From assembly GCF_009189165.1 (NCBI RefSeq), contig NZ_CP045118.1, positions 1,736,001 to 1,800,000 of the forward strand: 64,000 nt of DNA, in the 5' to 3' direction. Positions 7,373 through 15,897 of the stretch are shown here, in pieces. Origin of the DNA: Pseudomonas sp. SCB32. GTDB taxonomy: Bacteria > Pseudomonadota > Gammaproteobacteria > Pseudomonadales > Pseudomonadaceae. The notes under the pieces were generated by a model. The model was not told the origin of the DNA. It worked only from the letters and a program-made list of their open reading frames with translations, and did no database searches. Both the position numbers and the translations under genes were made by a program. Position 1 is the first letter of the stretch. Each line of letters begins with the position of its first letter.

Positions 7373-9451
7373 TCAGTGTTTGGCGACCTGGGAATCCAGG
7401 TTCAGGTAGTCGATCAGGATGTGCCCGGACTCGGTCAGGTAGGCGTCGTCCTGCGGCTTGGTCTTATCGTCGTCCGGCAGGGCGTTTTCGTCTTCCTTCT
7501 TCAGCTCCTTGAGCGGTTCCTGGCCCTTGGATTTGCGCAGGGTGTTCTCCATGGCCAGCTGGCGGCTTTCGATGTTGGTCTGCTGGGCGCGACGCTTGGC
7601 TTCGTTGAGGCTGACGGTCTTCTCTTTCATCAGCTCCTGGGCCAGCGCCAGACGCTCGCGGGCGTAGACGAAGTCGGCATTGTTCGCGGTGCGCGTGTCA
7701 TGACGGCTGCGCAGCTGGTCGAGGAACGGCTTGAACGGATCGGCCTGGGCCTTGAGCACCGGCTTGATGGTGTCCCAGGGCATGGAGTCGGGCAGGGCGC
7801 TCTCGCCGATTTCCTTGTCGTCGACGATGGACGGGTAGCTGATGTCCGGGATCACACCCTGGTGCTGAGTGCTCTGTCCGGAAACGCGGTAGAACTTGGC
7901 CAGGGTCAGCTTCAACTCGCCGTGGTTCAGCGGCTGGATGGTCTGCACGGTGCCCTTGCCGAAGGTCTGGCCGCCGACGATCAGTGCGCGGTGGTAGTCC
8001 TGCATGGCGCCGGCGAAGATCTCCGAGGCCGAGGCGGACAGGCGGTTGACCAGCACGGTCATCGGGCCGTTGTAGAAGGCCTTGCCTTCGTCATCGTTGA
8101 GCACGTCGACGCGGCCATCGCTGTTGCGCACCAGTACGGTCGGACCCTGGTCGATGAACAGGCCGGTCAGTTCGGTGGCTTCCTGCAGGGAGCCGCCGCC
8201 GTTGTTGCGCAGGTCGATGACGATGCCGTCGACCTTGTCCTTCTGCAGCTCGCTGATCAGCTTCTTCACGTCGCGGGTGGTGGACTTGTAGTCCGGGTCG
8301 CCAGCGCGGTAGGCCTTGAAGTCGAGGTAGAAGGCGGGCACGTCGATGATGCCCAGCTTGTAGCTCTTGCCTTCGTGGTCGAGGGTGATTTCCGACTTCT
8401 TCGCGGCCTGGTCTTCCAGCTTCACCGCCTCGCGGGTGATGGTGACGATCTTGCTGGTCTGGTCGTTCGGCGCGTTGGTGGACGGAATCACTTCCAGGCG
8501 GACCTGCGAGCCTTTCGGGCCGCGGATCAGCTTGACCACTTCGTCCAGGCGCCAGCCGACCACGTCGACCATTTCGCCCTTGCCCTGGGCGACGCCGATG
8601 ATCTTGTCGGAGGTGGCGATCTGCTTGCTCTTCTCCGCCGGGCCGGCGGGGACCAGGCGCACGACCTTCACGTAGTCGTTGTCGCTCTGCAACACGGCGC
8701 CGATGCCTTCCAGCGACAGGCTCATGTTGATGTCGAAGTTTTCCGCGCTATCCGGCGACAGGTACTGGGTGTGCGGATCGTAGGTCTGCGCGAAGGCGTT
8801 GATGTAGGCCTGGAAGATATCTTCGCTGCGGGTCTGCTCCAGGCGCATCAGCTGGTTCTTGTAGCGCTTGGTCAGTTGGTCCTGGATGGCCTTGTTGTCC
8901 TTGCCGGCGATCTTCAGGCGCAGGACCTCGTCCTTCACCTTCTTGCGCCACAGGTCGTCCAGCTCGGCGCTGCTCTTCGCCCAGGGCGCCTTCTCGCGGT
9001 CGATCTCGAGGGATTCGTTGGTGGTGAAGTCCATCTTGTCGACGCCCTTGTTCAGGGTGGCCAGGGCGAAGTCCAGGCGTTCCTTCAGGCGGTCGAGGTG
9101 ACGCTTGTAGATGGTGAAACCGGGCTCCAGCTCGCCGCTCTTGAGGAAGTCGTCGAACTGGGTGCGCCAGGGGGCGAACTGGTCGATGTCAGCGGCGGTG
9201 AAGTACATGCGTGCCGGGTCGAGGATCTTCAGGTAGCTGTCGTAGATCTTCGCCGAGCGGTCGTCGTTCAGCGGCGGTTTGTTGTAGTGGTGGCGCTTGA
9301 GCAGCTCAACGATGTTGAGGCTGGCGATCACCTGGTCCCGGTCCGGCTGCAGGCCATCCCAGACGTTCGGGCTGCTGGTGGCAGCGAACGAGGACAGGGC
9401 GCTTGCGCCGAGGATGAACAACAGGGCGGTACGGGGCAAAAATCGCTTCAT
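7373..9451 (-). CDS. prc: Periplasmic carboxy-terminal protease Prc (tail-specific protease, AlgO)
   Basis: A 692-residue S41-family protease with signal peptide MKRFLPRTALLFILGASALSSFA. An N-terminal helical domain comes first, then a PDZ domain (about 235-320: SLEGIGAVLQSDND, VVRLVPAGPAEKS, EMVDVVGWRLDEVV) and the S41 domain (VDGIVIDLRNNGGGSLQEATEL, ASASEIFAGAMQDYHRA with the Ser, FGKGTVQT with the Lys). Prc degrades periplasmic proteins from their C termini. In P. aeruginosa the homologue AlgO affects alginate by acting on MucA-related regulation. The ATG at 9451 is preferred to the one at 9484 because it opens the signal peptide directly. A terminator follows. Confidence 0.95.
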   Translation of the reverse strand: MKRFLPRTALLFILGASALSSFAATSSPNVWDGLQPDRDQVIASLNIVELLKRHHYNKPPLNDDRSAKIYDSYLKILDPARMYFTAADIDQFAPWRTQFDDFLKSGELEPGFTIYKRHLDRLKERLDFALATLNKGVDKMDFTTNESLEIDREKAPWAKSSAELDDLWRKKVKDEVLRLKIAGKDNKAIQDQLTKRYKNQLMRLEQTRSEDIFQAYINAFAQTYDPHTQYLSPDSAENFDINMSLSLEGIGAVLQSDNDYVKVVRLVPAGPAEKSKQIATSDKIIGVAQGKGEMVDVVGWRLDEVVKLIRGPKGSQVRLEVIPSTNAPNDQTSKIVTITREAVKLEDQAAKKSEITLDHEGKSYKLGIIDVPAFYLDFKAYRAGDPDYKSTTRDVKKLISELQKDKVDGIVIDLRNNGGGSLQEATELTGLFIDQGPTVLVRNSDGRVDVLNDDEGKAFYNGPMTVLVNRLSASASEIFAGAMQDYHRALIVGGQTFGKGTVQTIQPLNHGELKLTLAKFYRVSGQSTQHQGVIPDISYPSIVDDKEIGESALPDSMPWDTIKPVLKAQADPFKPFLDQLRSRHDTRTANNADFVYARERLALAQELMKEKTVSLNEAKRRAQQTNIESRQLAMENTLRKSKGQEPLKELKKEDENALPDDDKTKPQDDAYLTESGHILIDYLNLDSQVAKH

Positions 9452-9540
9452 GCTGATTCGACTGATCGCGGAGTTATGACGCATATTAGGCCGTAATTGG
9501 CGGCGCCGGGTTCAATCACTGGAGAATTCGACGCGAAGAA

Positions 9541-9567
9541 AGGGCCCGACCTTACGGATCGGGCCCT
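9541..9567. repeat. Perfect 9-bp inverted repeat between prc and the quinone oxidoreductase gene
   Basis: AGGGCCCGA (9541-9549) and TCGGGCCCT (9559-9567) are exact reverse complements separated by nine bases. No T-run follows on either strand, so a terminator is unlikely. It sits 22 bp before the GTG of the oxidoreductase gene, where it could be an operator or a 5' UTR hairpin. Confidence 0.6.
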
Positions 9568-9589
9568 GCAAGGTCACTATGGAGGCAGC

Positions 9590-10552
9590 GTGAACGCATT
9601 GCAAGGTATCGAAGGGCGGGTGGAGTGGGGGGAGCGTCCCTCTCCGGCCTGCGCACAGGGCGAGATTCGCATCCAGGTCGCTGCCGCCGGCCTCAATCGT
9701 GCCGACCTGCTGCAGGTGGCCGGTCTGTACCCGCCGCCGCCCGGGGCCAGCGATATCATTGGCCTGGAGTGTTCCGGGGTGGTCACCGAGGTGGGCGCCG
9801 GCAGTACCTGGCAGGTGGGCGACCGCGTCTGCGCGCTGCTGGCCGGCGGCGGCATGGCCGAGGAAGTGGTGGTGGACGAACGCCATGCCCTGTCGGTGCC
9901 GGCGGGCCTTTCCCTGGCCGAAGCCGCCGCATTGCCCGAGGTCTACGCCACCGCCTGGCTGAACCTGTTCATGCTGGGCGCGCTGCAGCCTGGCGAGAAG
10001 GTGCTGCTGCACGCCGGCGCCAGTGGTGTCGGCTCGGCCGGGATCCAGCTGTGCAAGGCCTTCGGCAGCCCCTGCTGGGTCAGCGTCGGCAGCGCCGAGC
10101 GCCTGGCCTACTGCGAGGGTCTGGGGGCCGAGGGCGGCGCTCTGCGCGGCGAGAGTCTCGAATCTCTTCGGGATTTCGCGCCGTTCGACGTGATCCTCGA
10201 TCCGGTGGGGGGCAACTACGCCAAGCTGGACCTGGAAATCCTCGGTCGCGATGGCCGATGGGTGGTCATCGGACTGATGGGTGGTCGCAAGGCTGAACTG
10301 GATCTGGCCCTGCTGCTGGGCAAGCGCATCCAGCTGATCGGCTCGACCCTGCGTTCGCGCAGCGCCGACTTCAAGGCGCACCTGATGGCAGAGCTGGGGC
10401 AGAAGGTCTGGCCATTGTTCGAAACTGCCAAACTGAGCCCGCAACTGGAGCGGACCTTCTCGATCGGGCAGGCACAGCAGGCCTTTGATGCGCTGGCCAG
10501 CAACCAGGTGCAGGGCAAGGTCGTGCTGGTCATCGATCCGGCCTTGAGCTGA
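9590..10552 (+). CDS. NAD(P)H:quinone oxidoreductase, zinc-free MDR family (QOR/TP53I3-like)
   Basis: A 320-residue medium-chain reductase. It has the GroES-like start with AAGLNRADLLQVAGLYPPPP, a strong mark of the QOR/PIG3 subgroup, and the nucleotide-binding LLHAGASGVGSAGIQL at about residue 140. It lacks the structural zinc cysteines, as expected for the group. It would reduce quinones using NADPH in the cytoplasm. The GTG at 9590 is chosen because TGGAGG at 9580-9585 precedes it; the longer reading frame is not needed. It diverges from prc and is followed 29 bp later by the M50 gene, possibly in one transcript. Confidence 0.9.
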   Translation: MNALQGIEGRVEWGERPSPACAQGEIRIQVAAAGLNRADLLQVAGLYPPPPGASDIIGLECSGVVTEVGAGSTWQVGDRVCALLAGGGMAEEVVVDERHALSVPAGLSLAEAAALPEVYATAWLNLFMLGALQPGEKVLLHAGASGVGSAGIQLCKAFGSPCWVSVGSAERLAYCEGLGAEGGALRGESLESLRDFAPFDVILDPVGGNYAKLDLEILGRDGRWVVIGLMGGRKAELDLALLLGKRIQLIGSTLRSRSADFKAHLMAELGQKVWPLFETAKLSPQLERTFSIGQAQQAFDALASNQVQGKVVLVIDPALS

Positions 10553-10581
10553 TCCGCCGCCGGACGCAGGGAGCGCAATCC

Positions 10582-11748
10582 ATGGCGGACACAGGGAATG
10601 CCGAAAGTCACGCCGGCGAAGTCGCCGGACTCTGGGAGTTGCCACCCGTGCTGAACGAGGCGCTGCGGATGCTGGTGTATCTGCTGGGAGGGGCGGCGGG
10701 CATTCTGGGCGTGATGTTGTGCATGCTCTCGATGCCCGCCGAGACGGTGTGGATTCTGCCCGGCATCCTCGCCGGCGCAACGGTGCTCTATCTCTCCATT
10801 TTCGTACACGAACTGGGGCATCTGCTCGCTGCTCGCTGGAGCGGCATGACGGTGCTGCGTATGTGTGTACGCCGCCTGGACGTACGCCTGCTGCGTGAGG
10901 GATTGAAGGTCGGCTGGCGGCCCAGGTATAACCGACGTCTGGCCGGCTTCGTCATGGCCTTCGCCGATCCCCGTGGCCCCTGGCGCCGTCAGCAGATGTG
11001 GTTCGTCGCTGGCGGGCCGCTGGCGAACCTGGCGGTTGCCCTGTTGGCTGGGGCGATCGTGCTGTGGCTGGAGCCCGGTCCTCTGCGGGGGATTCTACTG
11101 GCCATCTGTGCGACCAATGCCTGCGTGGGCGTTGCCAACCTGTTGCCGGTGGTGGGAAGGCCTCGGGTGGTCAGCGATGGACTCTGGCTGCTGCGCTGGC
11201 GGCGTGGCATGGACATCGGTCATCCGCAACTTGCGTTCGCCCGCCTGATGGGGCTCTCCTGTGCCGGAACCTGCGCTGACGAGGCGCCAGAGCCAGAGCT
11301 GCGGCTGCTGGAATCCCAGGACCAACCCATGCCGCTGGTGGCGCTGTATCTCCGGCTGCGTGCCTTGCAGATCCAGGGACGCTGGCAGGAAGCCGCTGCG
11401 CTTGAGGTCCCCTTCCAGGTGCTGCGAAATGCGCTTCCCGAGGCACTGCAGCGACCTCTGTTTGACATGCTACGGCTGATCGGCGCGGAGTTGGCCTTTG
11501 TTGCGGCGGTGTCTTCGGGGAGTGCCGCCGGGCTGTTCGATGAATTGCTGCCGGAGCGCCTGAAGCGTGAATACGCGAGCGTCTGGGCGCGCTGCCTGGC
11601 TGTGCGAGCTGCCTTCGGTGGGGAGCGGGAGGAGTGTCGCCGGCAGCTGGCTCGCGCGGTGGCCTCTGCCCGGCGCTCGCCCGATCTCTCCCAGGAGACG
11701 GAAGAGACGCGCATGTGCGAGCGTTTACTGGAGGCGCTGCCGGCCTGA
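10582..11748 (+). CDS. M50-family (site-2-protease-like) membrane metalloprotease, uncharacterised
   Basis: A 388-residue protein with membrane segments near residues 28-50, 57-75, 145-165 and 168-190. The HExxH zinc motif is clear (VHELGHLLAARW, His76, Glu77, His80). A second M50 signature, AGGPLANL, is at about 143-150. A third ligand candidate is in NLLPVVGRPRVVSDG at 186-200 (Asp199), similar to the NxxPxxxxDG element. The C-terminal 190 residues look helical and soluble, perhaps a repeat-like adaptor. It lacks the PDZ domains of MucP/RseP, so it is a different M50 branch, of the kind that processes peptides or membrane-anchored regulators. The substrate is unknown. Confidence 0.82.
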   Translation: MADTGNAESHAGEVAGLWELPPVLNEALRMLVYLLGGAAGILGVMLCMLSMPAETVWILPGILAGATVLYLSIFVHELGHLLAARWSGMTVLRMCVRRLDVRLLREGLKVGWRPRYNRRLAGFVMAFADPRGPWRRQQMWFVAGGPLANLAVALLAGAIVLWLEPGPLRGILLAICATNACVGVANLLPVVGRPRVVSDGLWLLRWRRGMDIGHPQLAFARLMGLSCAGTCADEAPEPELRLLESQDQPMPLVALYLRLRALQIQGRWQEAAALEVPFQVLRNALPEALQRPLFDMLRLIGAELAFVAAVSSGSAAGLFDELLPERLKREYASVWARCLAVRAAFGGEREECRRQLARAVASARRSPDLSQETEETRMCERLLEALPA

Positions 11749-11771
11749 TTCCCCAGGCCGGCTCGCGCGGG

Positions 11772-12425
11772 TCACTTCCAGGCCAGGCTGTCCCAGCCCA
11801 TCTTCTGCGCCTGTTCCAGTAGCACCGGATCGGCGTTCACCACATGCGGGTGGCCAACCAGCTTGAGCAGCGGCAGGTCATTGCGCGAGTCGGAGTAGAA
11901 GTGCGCGTCAGCCAGCGGGCTGTCGTCGCCCTCCAGCAGGTCAAGCAGGCGCAGTACCTTGCCTTCGCGATAGGTAAGGACGCCCACGGTGCGCCCGGTG
12001 TAGTGGTCGTTCACCACTTCCAGGTCGATGGCCAGCACTTCGTCGATGCCGATGCGCTCGGCGATCGGTTGCACCAGGTGCACGCCAGAGGCCGAGATCA
12101 CCAGGGGGCGGTCGCCGGCTGCGCGGTGGCGGGCGAGGGTGGCGCAGGCGTCGCTGTGGATCAGCGGCTCGATCACGTCCTCAACGAAGGTTGCCACTTC
12201 ACGCTCGATTTCCTCGACGCTGCGCCCGGCCATCGGCTCCAGGGCGAAGGCCATGTAATCCTCCATGGGCAGCTTGCCCTGCGCGTACAGCGCCATCAGT
12301 TCGGCGTCGCGCTTGAGGAACGACTCCGCATCCACCCAGCCGAGATCGGCCATGCGCTGGCTCCACAGGCTCGCGCAATCGCCGTCGATCAGGGTGTCGT
12401 CGAGGTCGAAAATCACCAGGGCCAT
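11772..12425 (-). CDS. HAD-superfamily (HAD-IB, SerB-like) phosphohydrolase
   Basis: A 217-residue HAD phosphatase. It has motif I FDLDDTLIDGD (Asp7 and Asp9), motif II VISASG, and motif IV YSDSRNDLPLL, all in the spacing seen in phosphoserine-phosphatase-like HAD-IB enzymes. It should remove phosphate from a small phosphorylated metabolite in the cytoplasm. Its ATG overlaps the stop of the ABC ATPase gene (ATGA), so it is the last gene of the import operon. This suggests it acts on the phosphorylated product brought in or released by the upstream phosphodiesterase. The exact substrate is unknown. Confidence 0.85.
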   Translation of the reverse strand: MALVIFDLDDTLIDGDCASLWSQRMADLGWVDAESFLKRDAELMALYAQGKLPMEDYMAFALEPMAGRSVEEIEREVATFVEDVIEPLIHSDACATLARHRAAGDRPLVISASGVHLVQPIAERIGIDEVLAIDLEVVNDHYTGRTVGVLTYREGKVLRLLDLLEGDDSPLADAHFYSDSRNDLPLLKLVGHPHVVNADPVLLEQAQKMGWDSLAWK

Positions 12426-13420
12426 CAGGCCACCTCCCGAATACTTTCAATGTCTACTTGCAGGCTGAGTTCGGTGCCGGCCGGGTACAGGCGCTCGGCG
12501 CTGCGGTTGAGGACGTCCACGGTCAGTTCCACGCCAGCGGCGTCTACCCGGTAGCGGATCACGTTGCCCAGCAGGCTGTGGGAGAGTACCCGAACCGGGA
12601 TGCCGTCGCCGGCGTCCATGCTCAGGCGCAGGGATTCCGGACGGATCGCCACCTTCTGCTGGAAGGGCCGGTCCAGCAGGCGGGTCGCCTGGGCGGCTTC
12701 GAGCAGGTTGTAGTTGCCGATGAAGCCGGCGGCGAAGGCATTTTCCGGCGCGGTGTAGAGGGTTTCCGCGTCGCCGCTCTGGACGATGCGCCCGGCGTTC
12801 ATCAGCACGATGCGGTCGGAAAGGGTCAGCGCCTCTTCCTGGTCGTGGGTGACGAACACCGTGGTCAGTTTAAGCTCCTGCTGGATGCGGCGGATCTGCT
12901 CGCGCAGGTGCTTGCGGATGCGCGCGTCCAGCGCCGACAGCGGCTCGTCGAGCAGCAACAGGCGCGGGCGGGTGACCAGCGAGCGGGCCAGCGCCACGCG
13001 CTGGCATTGGCCGCCGGAGAGCTGGTGCGGGTAGCGCGAGGTCAATGGGCCGAGTTCGACCATCTCCAGTACCTCGCGTACCCGCTGGGCGGACTCCGCC
13101 GCCGGCACCTTCTGCATGCGCAGGCCGAAGGCGACGTTCTGCTCCACAGTCATGTTGGGGAACAGCGCGTAGCTCTGGAACACCATGGCGATGCCGCGCT
13201 TCTGCGGGCTCTTGGGCACGATGTCCTCGTCACCCAGCAGGATGCGCCCGCTGTCCACCGCGGTGAGGCCGGCGATGCAGCGCAGCAGGGTGGACTTGCC
13301 GCAGCCGCTGGGGCCGAGCAGGGTGACGAACTCGCCGCGCTCGGCGGCGAAGTCGATGTCCTGGAACACCGTGGTGTTGCCGTAGTTCTTGTTCAGTCGT
13401 TCGACGCTGAGAAAGCTCAT
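12423..13420 (-). CDS. ABC transporter ATP-binding protein (PotA/PhnT type)
   Basis: The 331-residue ATPase has Walker A GPSGCGKST, Q-loop VFQSYALFPN, signature LSGGQCQR, Walker B LLLLDEP and the H-loop VFVTHDQEEA. The second Gln of the usual LSGGQQQR is a Cys here; this position is variable and activity should be kept. After residue about 235 there is a TOBE/OB domain (VAIRPESLRLS), as in CUT1/POPT-class importers for polyamines, iron, thiamine or phosphonates. It energises the two permeases encoded just upstream. The coordinates include the stop codon that overlaps the HAD start. Confidence 0.92.
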
Positions 13421-13421
13421 G

Positions 13422-14210
13422 TCAGGTCTTGTCCTTGTTCAGACGGTTCGCCGCCCAGGTGAGCAGCAGGACGAAGAGGAAGTAGGAAACCACCACCGCA
13501 CTGGTGTAGTGGCCGCTGCTGTTGCGCATGTTGTTGAGGAACACCTGCAGCGTCTCGTAACGGGTGCCCACCAGCAGGTTGGCGAAGACGAATTCGCCGA
13601 TGAGGAAGGAGAAGGACAGGAACAGCGCCACCATCAGGCCCTTGCGCAGGTTCGGCAGCACCACCAGCAGGGCGGCCTGCCAGGTGCTGGCGCCGAGCAG
13701 GTGGGCGGCGTCCATCAGGTCGTGCAGGTTGATCGCCTGCAGGTTGTTGCTGATCGCCCGGTACATGAACGGCAGGGCGATGGTGAAGTAGCAGCCGATC
13801 AGCACCCAGGGCGTGCCGATCAGCGGCAGTGGGCCGGCGGCATAGAGCTGCAGCAGGCCGACCGAGGAGACCACCGGCGGCACCGCGAAGGGCAGCAGGA
13901 TCAGCACGTTCATCAGTGCGTCCAGGCGCGGGAAGTAATAGTGCACGACGAACATCAGCGGCAGCACCAGCACCACGCTCAGCACCAGCGAGCCGAAGCA
14001 CACCAGCAGCGACTGGCCGAAGGCGGTGAGGAAGCGCGGGTCGCTCCACAGCGTGAAGTACCACTTCAGGGTCAGGCCGTCAGGCAGCACGCTGGCACTC
14101 CAGGAGGTAGCCAGCGAATAGAGCAGGGTGGCGGCCAGCGGCAGCAGCAGGATCAGGAACAGCGCGTAGACCACCACGCGGTGGTACAGCGAATTAGCGC
14201 TTCTGGACAT
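13422..14210 (-). CDS. ABC transporter permease (second inner-membrane subunit)
   Basis: A 262-residue protein with six predicted membrane segments and the binding-protein-dependent permease EAA-type loop (MDAAHLLGASTWQAALLVVLPNLRKGL, around 165-190), which contacts the ATPase. It is the PotC/PhnV-like half of a heterodimeric pore. It overlaps the upstream permease gene by 17 bp and ends one base before the ATPase start, so expression is tightly coupled. Confidence 0.92.
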   Translation of the reverse strand: MSRSANSLYHRVVVYALFLILLLPLAATLLYSLATSWSASVLPDGLTLKWYFTLWSDPRFLTAFGQSLLVCFGSLVLSVVLVLPLMFVVHYYFPRLDALMNVLILLPFAVPPVVSSVGLLQLYAAGPLPLIGTPWVLIGCYFTIALPFMYRAISNNLQAINLHDLMDAAHLLGASTWQAALLVVLPNLRKGLMVALFLSFSFLIGEFVFANLLVGTRYETLQVFLNNMRNSSGHYTSAVVVSYFLFVLLLTWAANRLNKDKT

Positions 14211-15036
14211 GGTAGCTCCGACGCAGCAGCCACTGGTGGGCGAGGGTGATCAGGGTCATCAGGCCGACCAGGAACATCGCCAGCGCACTGGCCATGTTCG
14301 GGTCGAGGAACACGTCGCCCGAGACCAGGCCGGCGATGCGGATCGTCACCACGTTGAAGTTGCCGGTGGTCAGCGAATACACCGTGGCGTAGGCGCCCAG
14401 GGCGTTGGCCAGGAGGATGACGAAGGTGCCCAGCAGCGCGGGGGTCAGCACCGGGATGCCGATGTGCCGCCAGAACGCCCAGTGGCTGGCGCCCAGCAGC
14501 GCGGCGGATTCGCGCCAGTCCTCGCGCAGGGCGTCGAAGGCCGGGAACAGCAGCATCACCCCCAGCGGAATCTGGAAGTAGGTGTAGAGGATGATCAGGC
14601 CGGTCTTCGAGTAGAGGTTGAAGTCCTCGATGAGCCCCGCCTGCTTGAGCAGCAGGGTGATGGCGCCGTTGAAGCCGAGGATGATGATGAAGGCGAAGGC
14701 CAGCGGCACCCCGGCGAAGTTGCTGGTCATGTTGGCGAAGGCCATCACGAAGTCGCGCAGCTTGCCGTCCACCTGGCGCAGCGAGTAGCTGCCGAGCACG
14801 GCGATGAGCAGACCGATCAGGCTCGACCAGATCGATATTTCCAGGCTGTAGCGGATTGCCTGTCGGTAGAAGGGCGAGCCGAGGATCTCGGCGAAGTTAC
14901 CCAGGCCCCAGGCGTCGCTGGTGCGCAGGCTGTTCACCGCGACCCAGGCCAGCGGTGCCACCTGGAAGGCGATGAAGAACACCGCGAAGGGCAGCAGGCA
15001 GAGCAGCGCGATGAGTTTTCCGCGATTCGATCTCAT
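14194..15036 (-). CDS. ABC transporter permease (first inner-membrane subunit)
   Basis: A 280-residue PotB/PhnU-like permease beginning MRSNRGKLIALLCLLPFAVF, with six membrane segments and the EAA loop (REDWRESAALLGASHWAFWRHIGIPVL). The ATG at 15036 overlaps the stop of the phosphohydrolase gene as ATGA. A much longer open frame exists upstream, but that part is an out-of-frame shadow of the phosphohydrolase. It pairs with the following permease to form the channel. Confidence 0.92.
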   Translation of the reverse strand: MRSNRGKLIALLCLLPFAVFFIAFQVAPLAWVAVNSLRTSDAWGLGNFAEILGSPFYRQAIRYSLEISIWSSLIGLLIAVLGSYSLRQVDGKLRDFVMAFANMTSNFAGVPLAFAFIIILGFNGAITLLLKQAGLIEDFNLYSKTGLIILYTYFQIPLGVMLLFPAFDALREDWRESAALLGASHWAFWRHIGIPVLTPALLGTFVILLANALGAYATVYSLTTGNFNVVTIRIAGLVSGDVFLDPNMASALAMFLVGLMTLITLAHQWLLRRSYHVQKR

Positions 15037-15842
15037 GCCTTGAGCAGCTCCCGGCAGACGGGTTTGTCGTGGGCGGCGCCAAGCAGTTCGCACAGCGTGC
15101 CGCACAGTTCGACCTGGCGCGGGCGAGCCTGGTCGTCGAGGCTGAAGGCCTCGCCGAAGACGAACAGCGGTACTTCGCGCTCCTCCGACAGGATGCCGCC
15201 GTGGCTGCGGTCGTCGTTCATGCCATGGTCGGCGGTGACCATCACCTGGTAGCCGGCGGCCAGCCACTGGTGCAGGTACTCGGAGAGGATGATGTCGGCG
15301 TGCCGCGCGCTGTTGCGGTACTGCGGCGTGCCCAGGCCGTGCTTGTGGCCGGCGTCGTCGATGTTCATCGGGTGCACCAGCAGGCAGTTCGGCGAATGCC
15401 GGCGGCGCAGGGACTCGGCGTCGGTGAACAGGTGCGAGTCGGGGTAGTGGTCCGTCCAGTAGAAGTGGCCATGCTGGATCGGCAGGGATGCGTCGTCGGT
15501 GTGACGGTCGCGCGCCGGATCGAACGGCGTGCGGTTGTACAGCTCGCTGACCCAGTGGTAGGCCGCCGCGGCGGTGGTCAGGCCGGCGTCGCGGGCGTAG
15601 TGGAACAGGCTGCGCTGGTTGGACAGGCGCGACACGTCGTTGTGCAGGATGCCGCTGTCGATGGGCGGCACACCGGTAAGGATGCATTCATAGAGTGGGC
15701 GGGACAGCGATGGCAATTCGCATTCCAGCCGGTAAAGCTGACCGCGGCCAGCGTTGCACAGGGCCTGAAGGTGGCCCATGCAGTCGTGGGCGACGCTGTA
15801 GTTGAGGCCGTCGAGAACGACCAGGATGACGTCGTGGCGCAT
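15033..15842 (-). CDS. Alkaline-phosphatase-superfamily phosphodiesterase/phosphonate hydrolase-like protein
   Basis: A 269-residue protein of the type I phosphodiesterase/nucleotide pyrophosphatase group. Metal-ligand motifs are visible: VVLDGLN (Asp11), DDAGHKHG (Asp and His) and TADHGMND (Asp, His). The nucleophile is probably in PSLSRPLYEC, where related enzymes have Thr or Ser. There is no signal peptide, so it works in the cytoplasm on an imported compound. It sits between the binding protein and the permeases in the operon. Relatives split phosphonoacetate, phosphodiesters or pyrophosphates; I cannot choose among these. Confidence 0.85.
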   Translation of the reverse strand: MRHDVILVVLDGLNYSVAHDCMGHLQALCNAGRGQLYRLECELPSLSRPLYECILTGVPPIDSGILHNDVSRLSNQRSLFHYARDAGLTTAAAAYHWVSELYNRTPFDPARDRHTDDASLPIQHGHFYWTDHYPDSHLFTDAESLRRRHSPNCLLVHPMNIDDAGHKHGLGTPQYRNSARHADIILSEYLHQWLAAGYQVMVTADHGMNDDRSHGGILSEEREVPLFVFGEAFSLDDQARPRQVELCGTLCELLGAAHDKPVCRELLKA

Positions 15843-15868
15843 GGGGCGGGCCTTTTCGGAACGCGAAA

Positions 15869-15890
15869 CCGCCCCGGCGAACCGGGGCGG
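15869..15890 (-). promoter_or_regulatory. Strong intercistronic hairpin after the binding-protein gene
   Basis: CCGCCCCGG and CCGGGGCGG form a perfect 9-bp stem with a 4-base loop, between the binding-protein stop and the next gene. On the minus strand it is followed only by TTTCG, so it is probably a leaky terminator or an RNA-stabilising structure. Such hairpins commonly leave the binding-protein mRNA more abundant than the rest. Confidence 0.65.
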
Positions 15891-15897
15891 CCGGGCG

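Noticed and set aside
7376..9496. A 706-residue plus-strand frame opposite prc
   Set aside because: It is the antisense of a clear S41 protease gene; the Val/Gly/Leu-rich composition reflects third-position GC bias only.
14194..15687. A permease reading frame extended to 497 residues
   Set aside because: Residues before the MRSNRGK start are an out-of-frame copy of the phosphohydrolase region; an ATGA overlap at 15033-15036 marks the true start.
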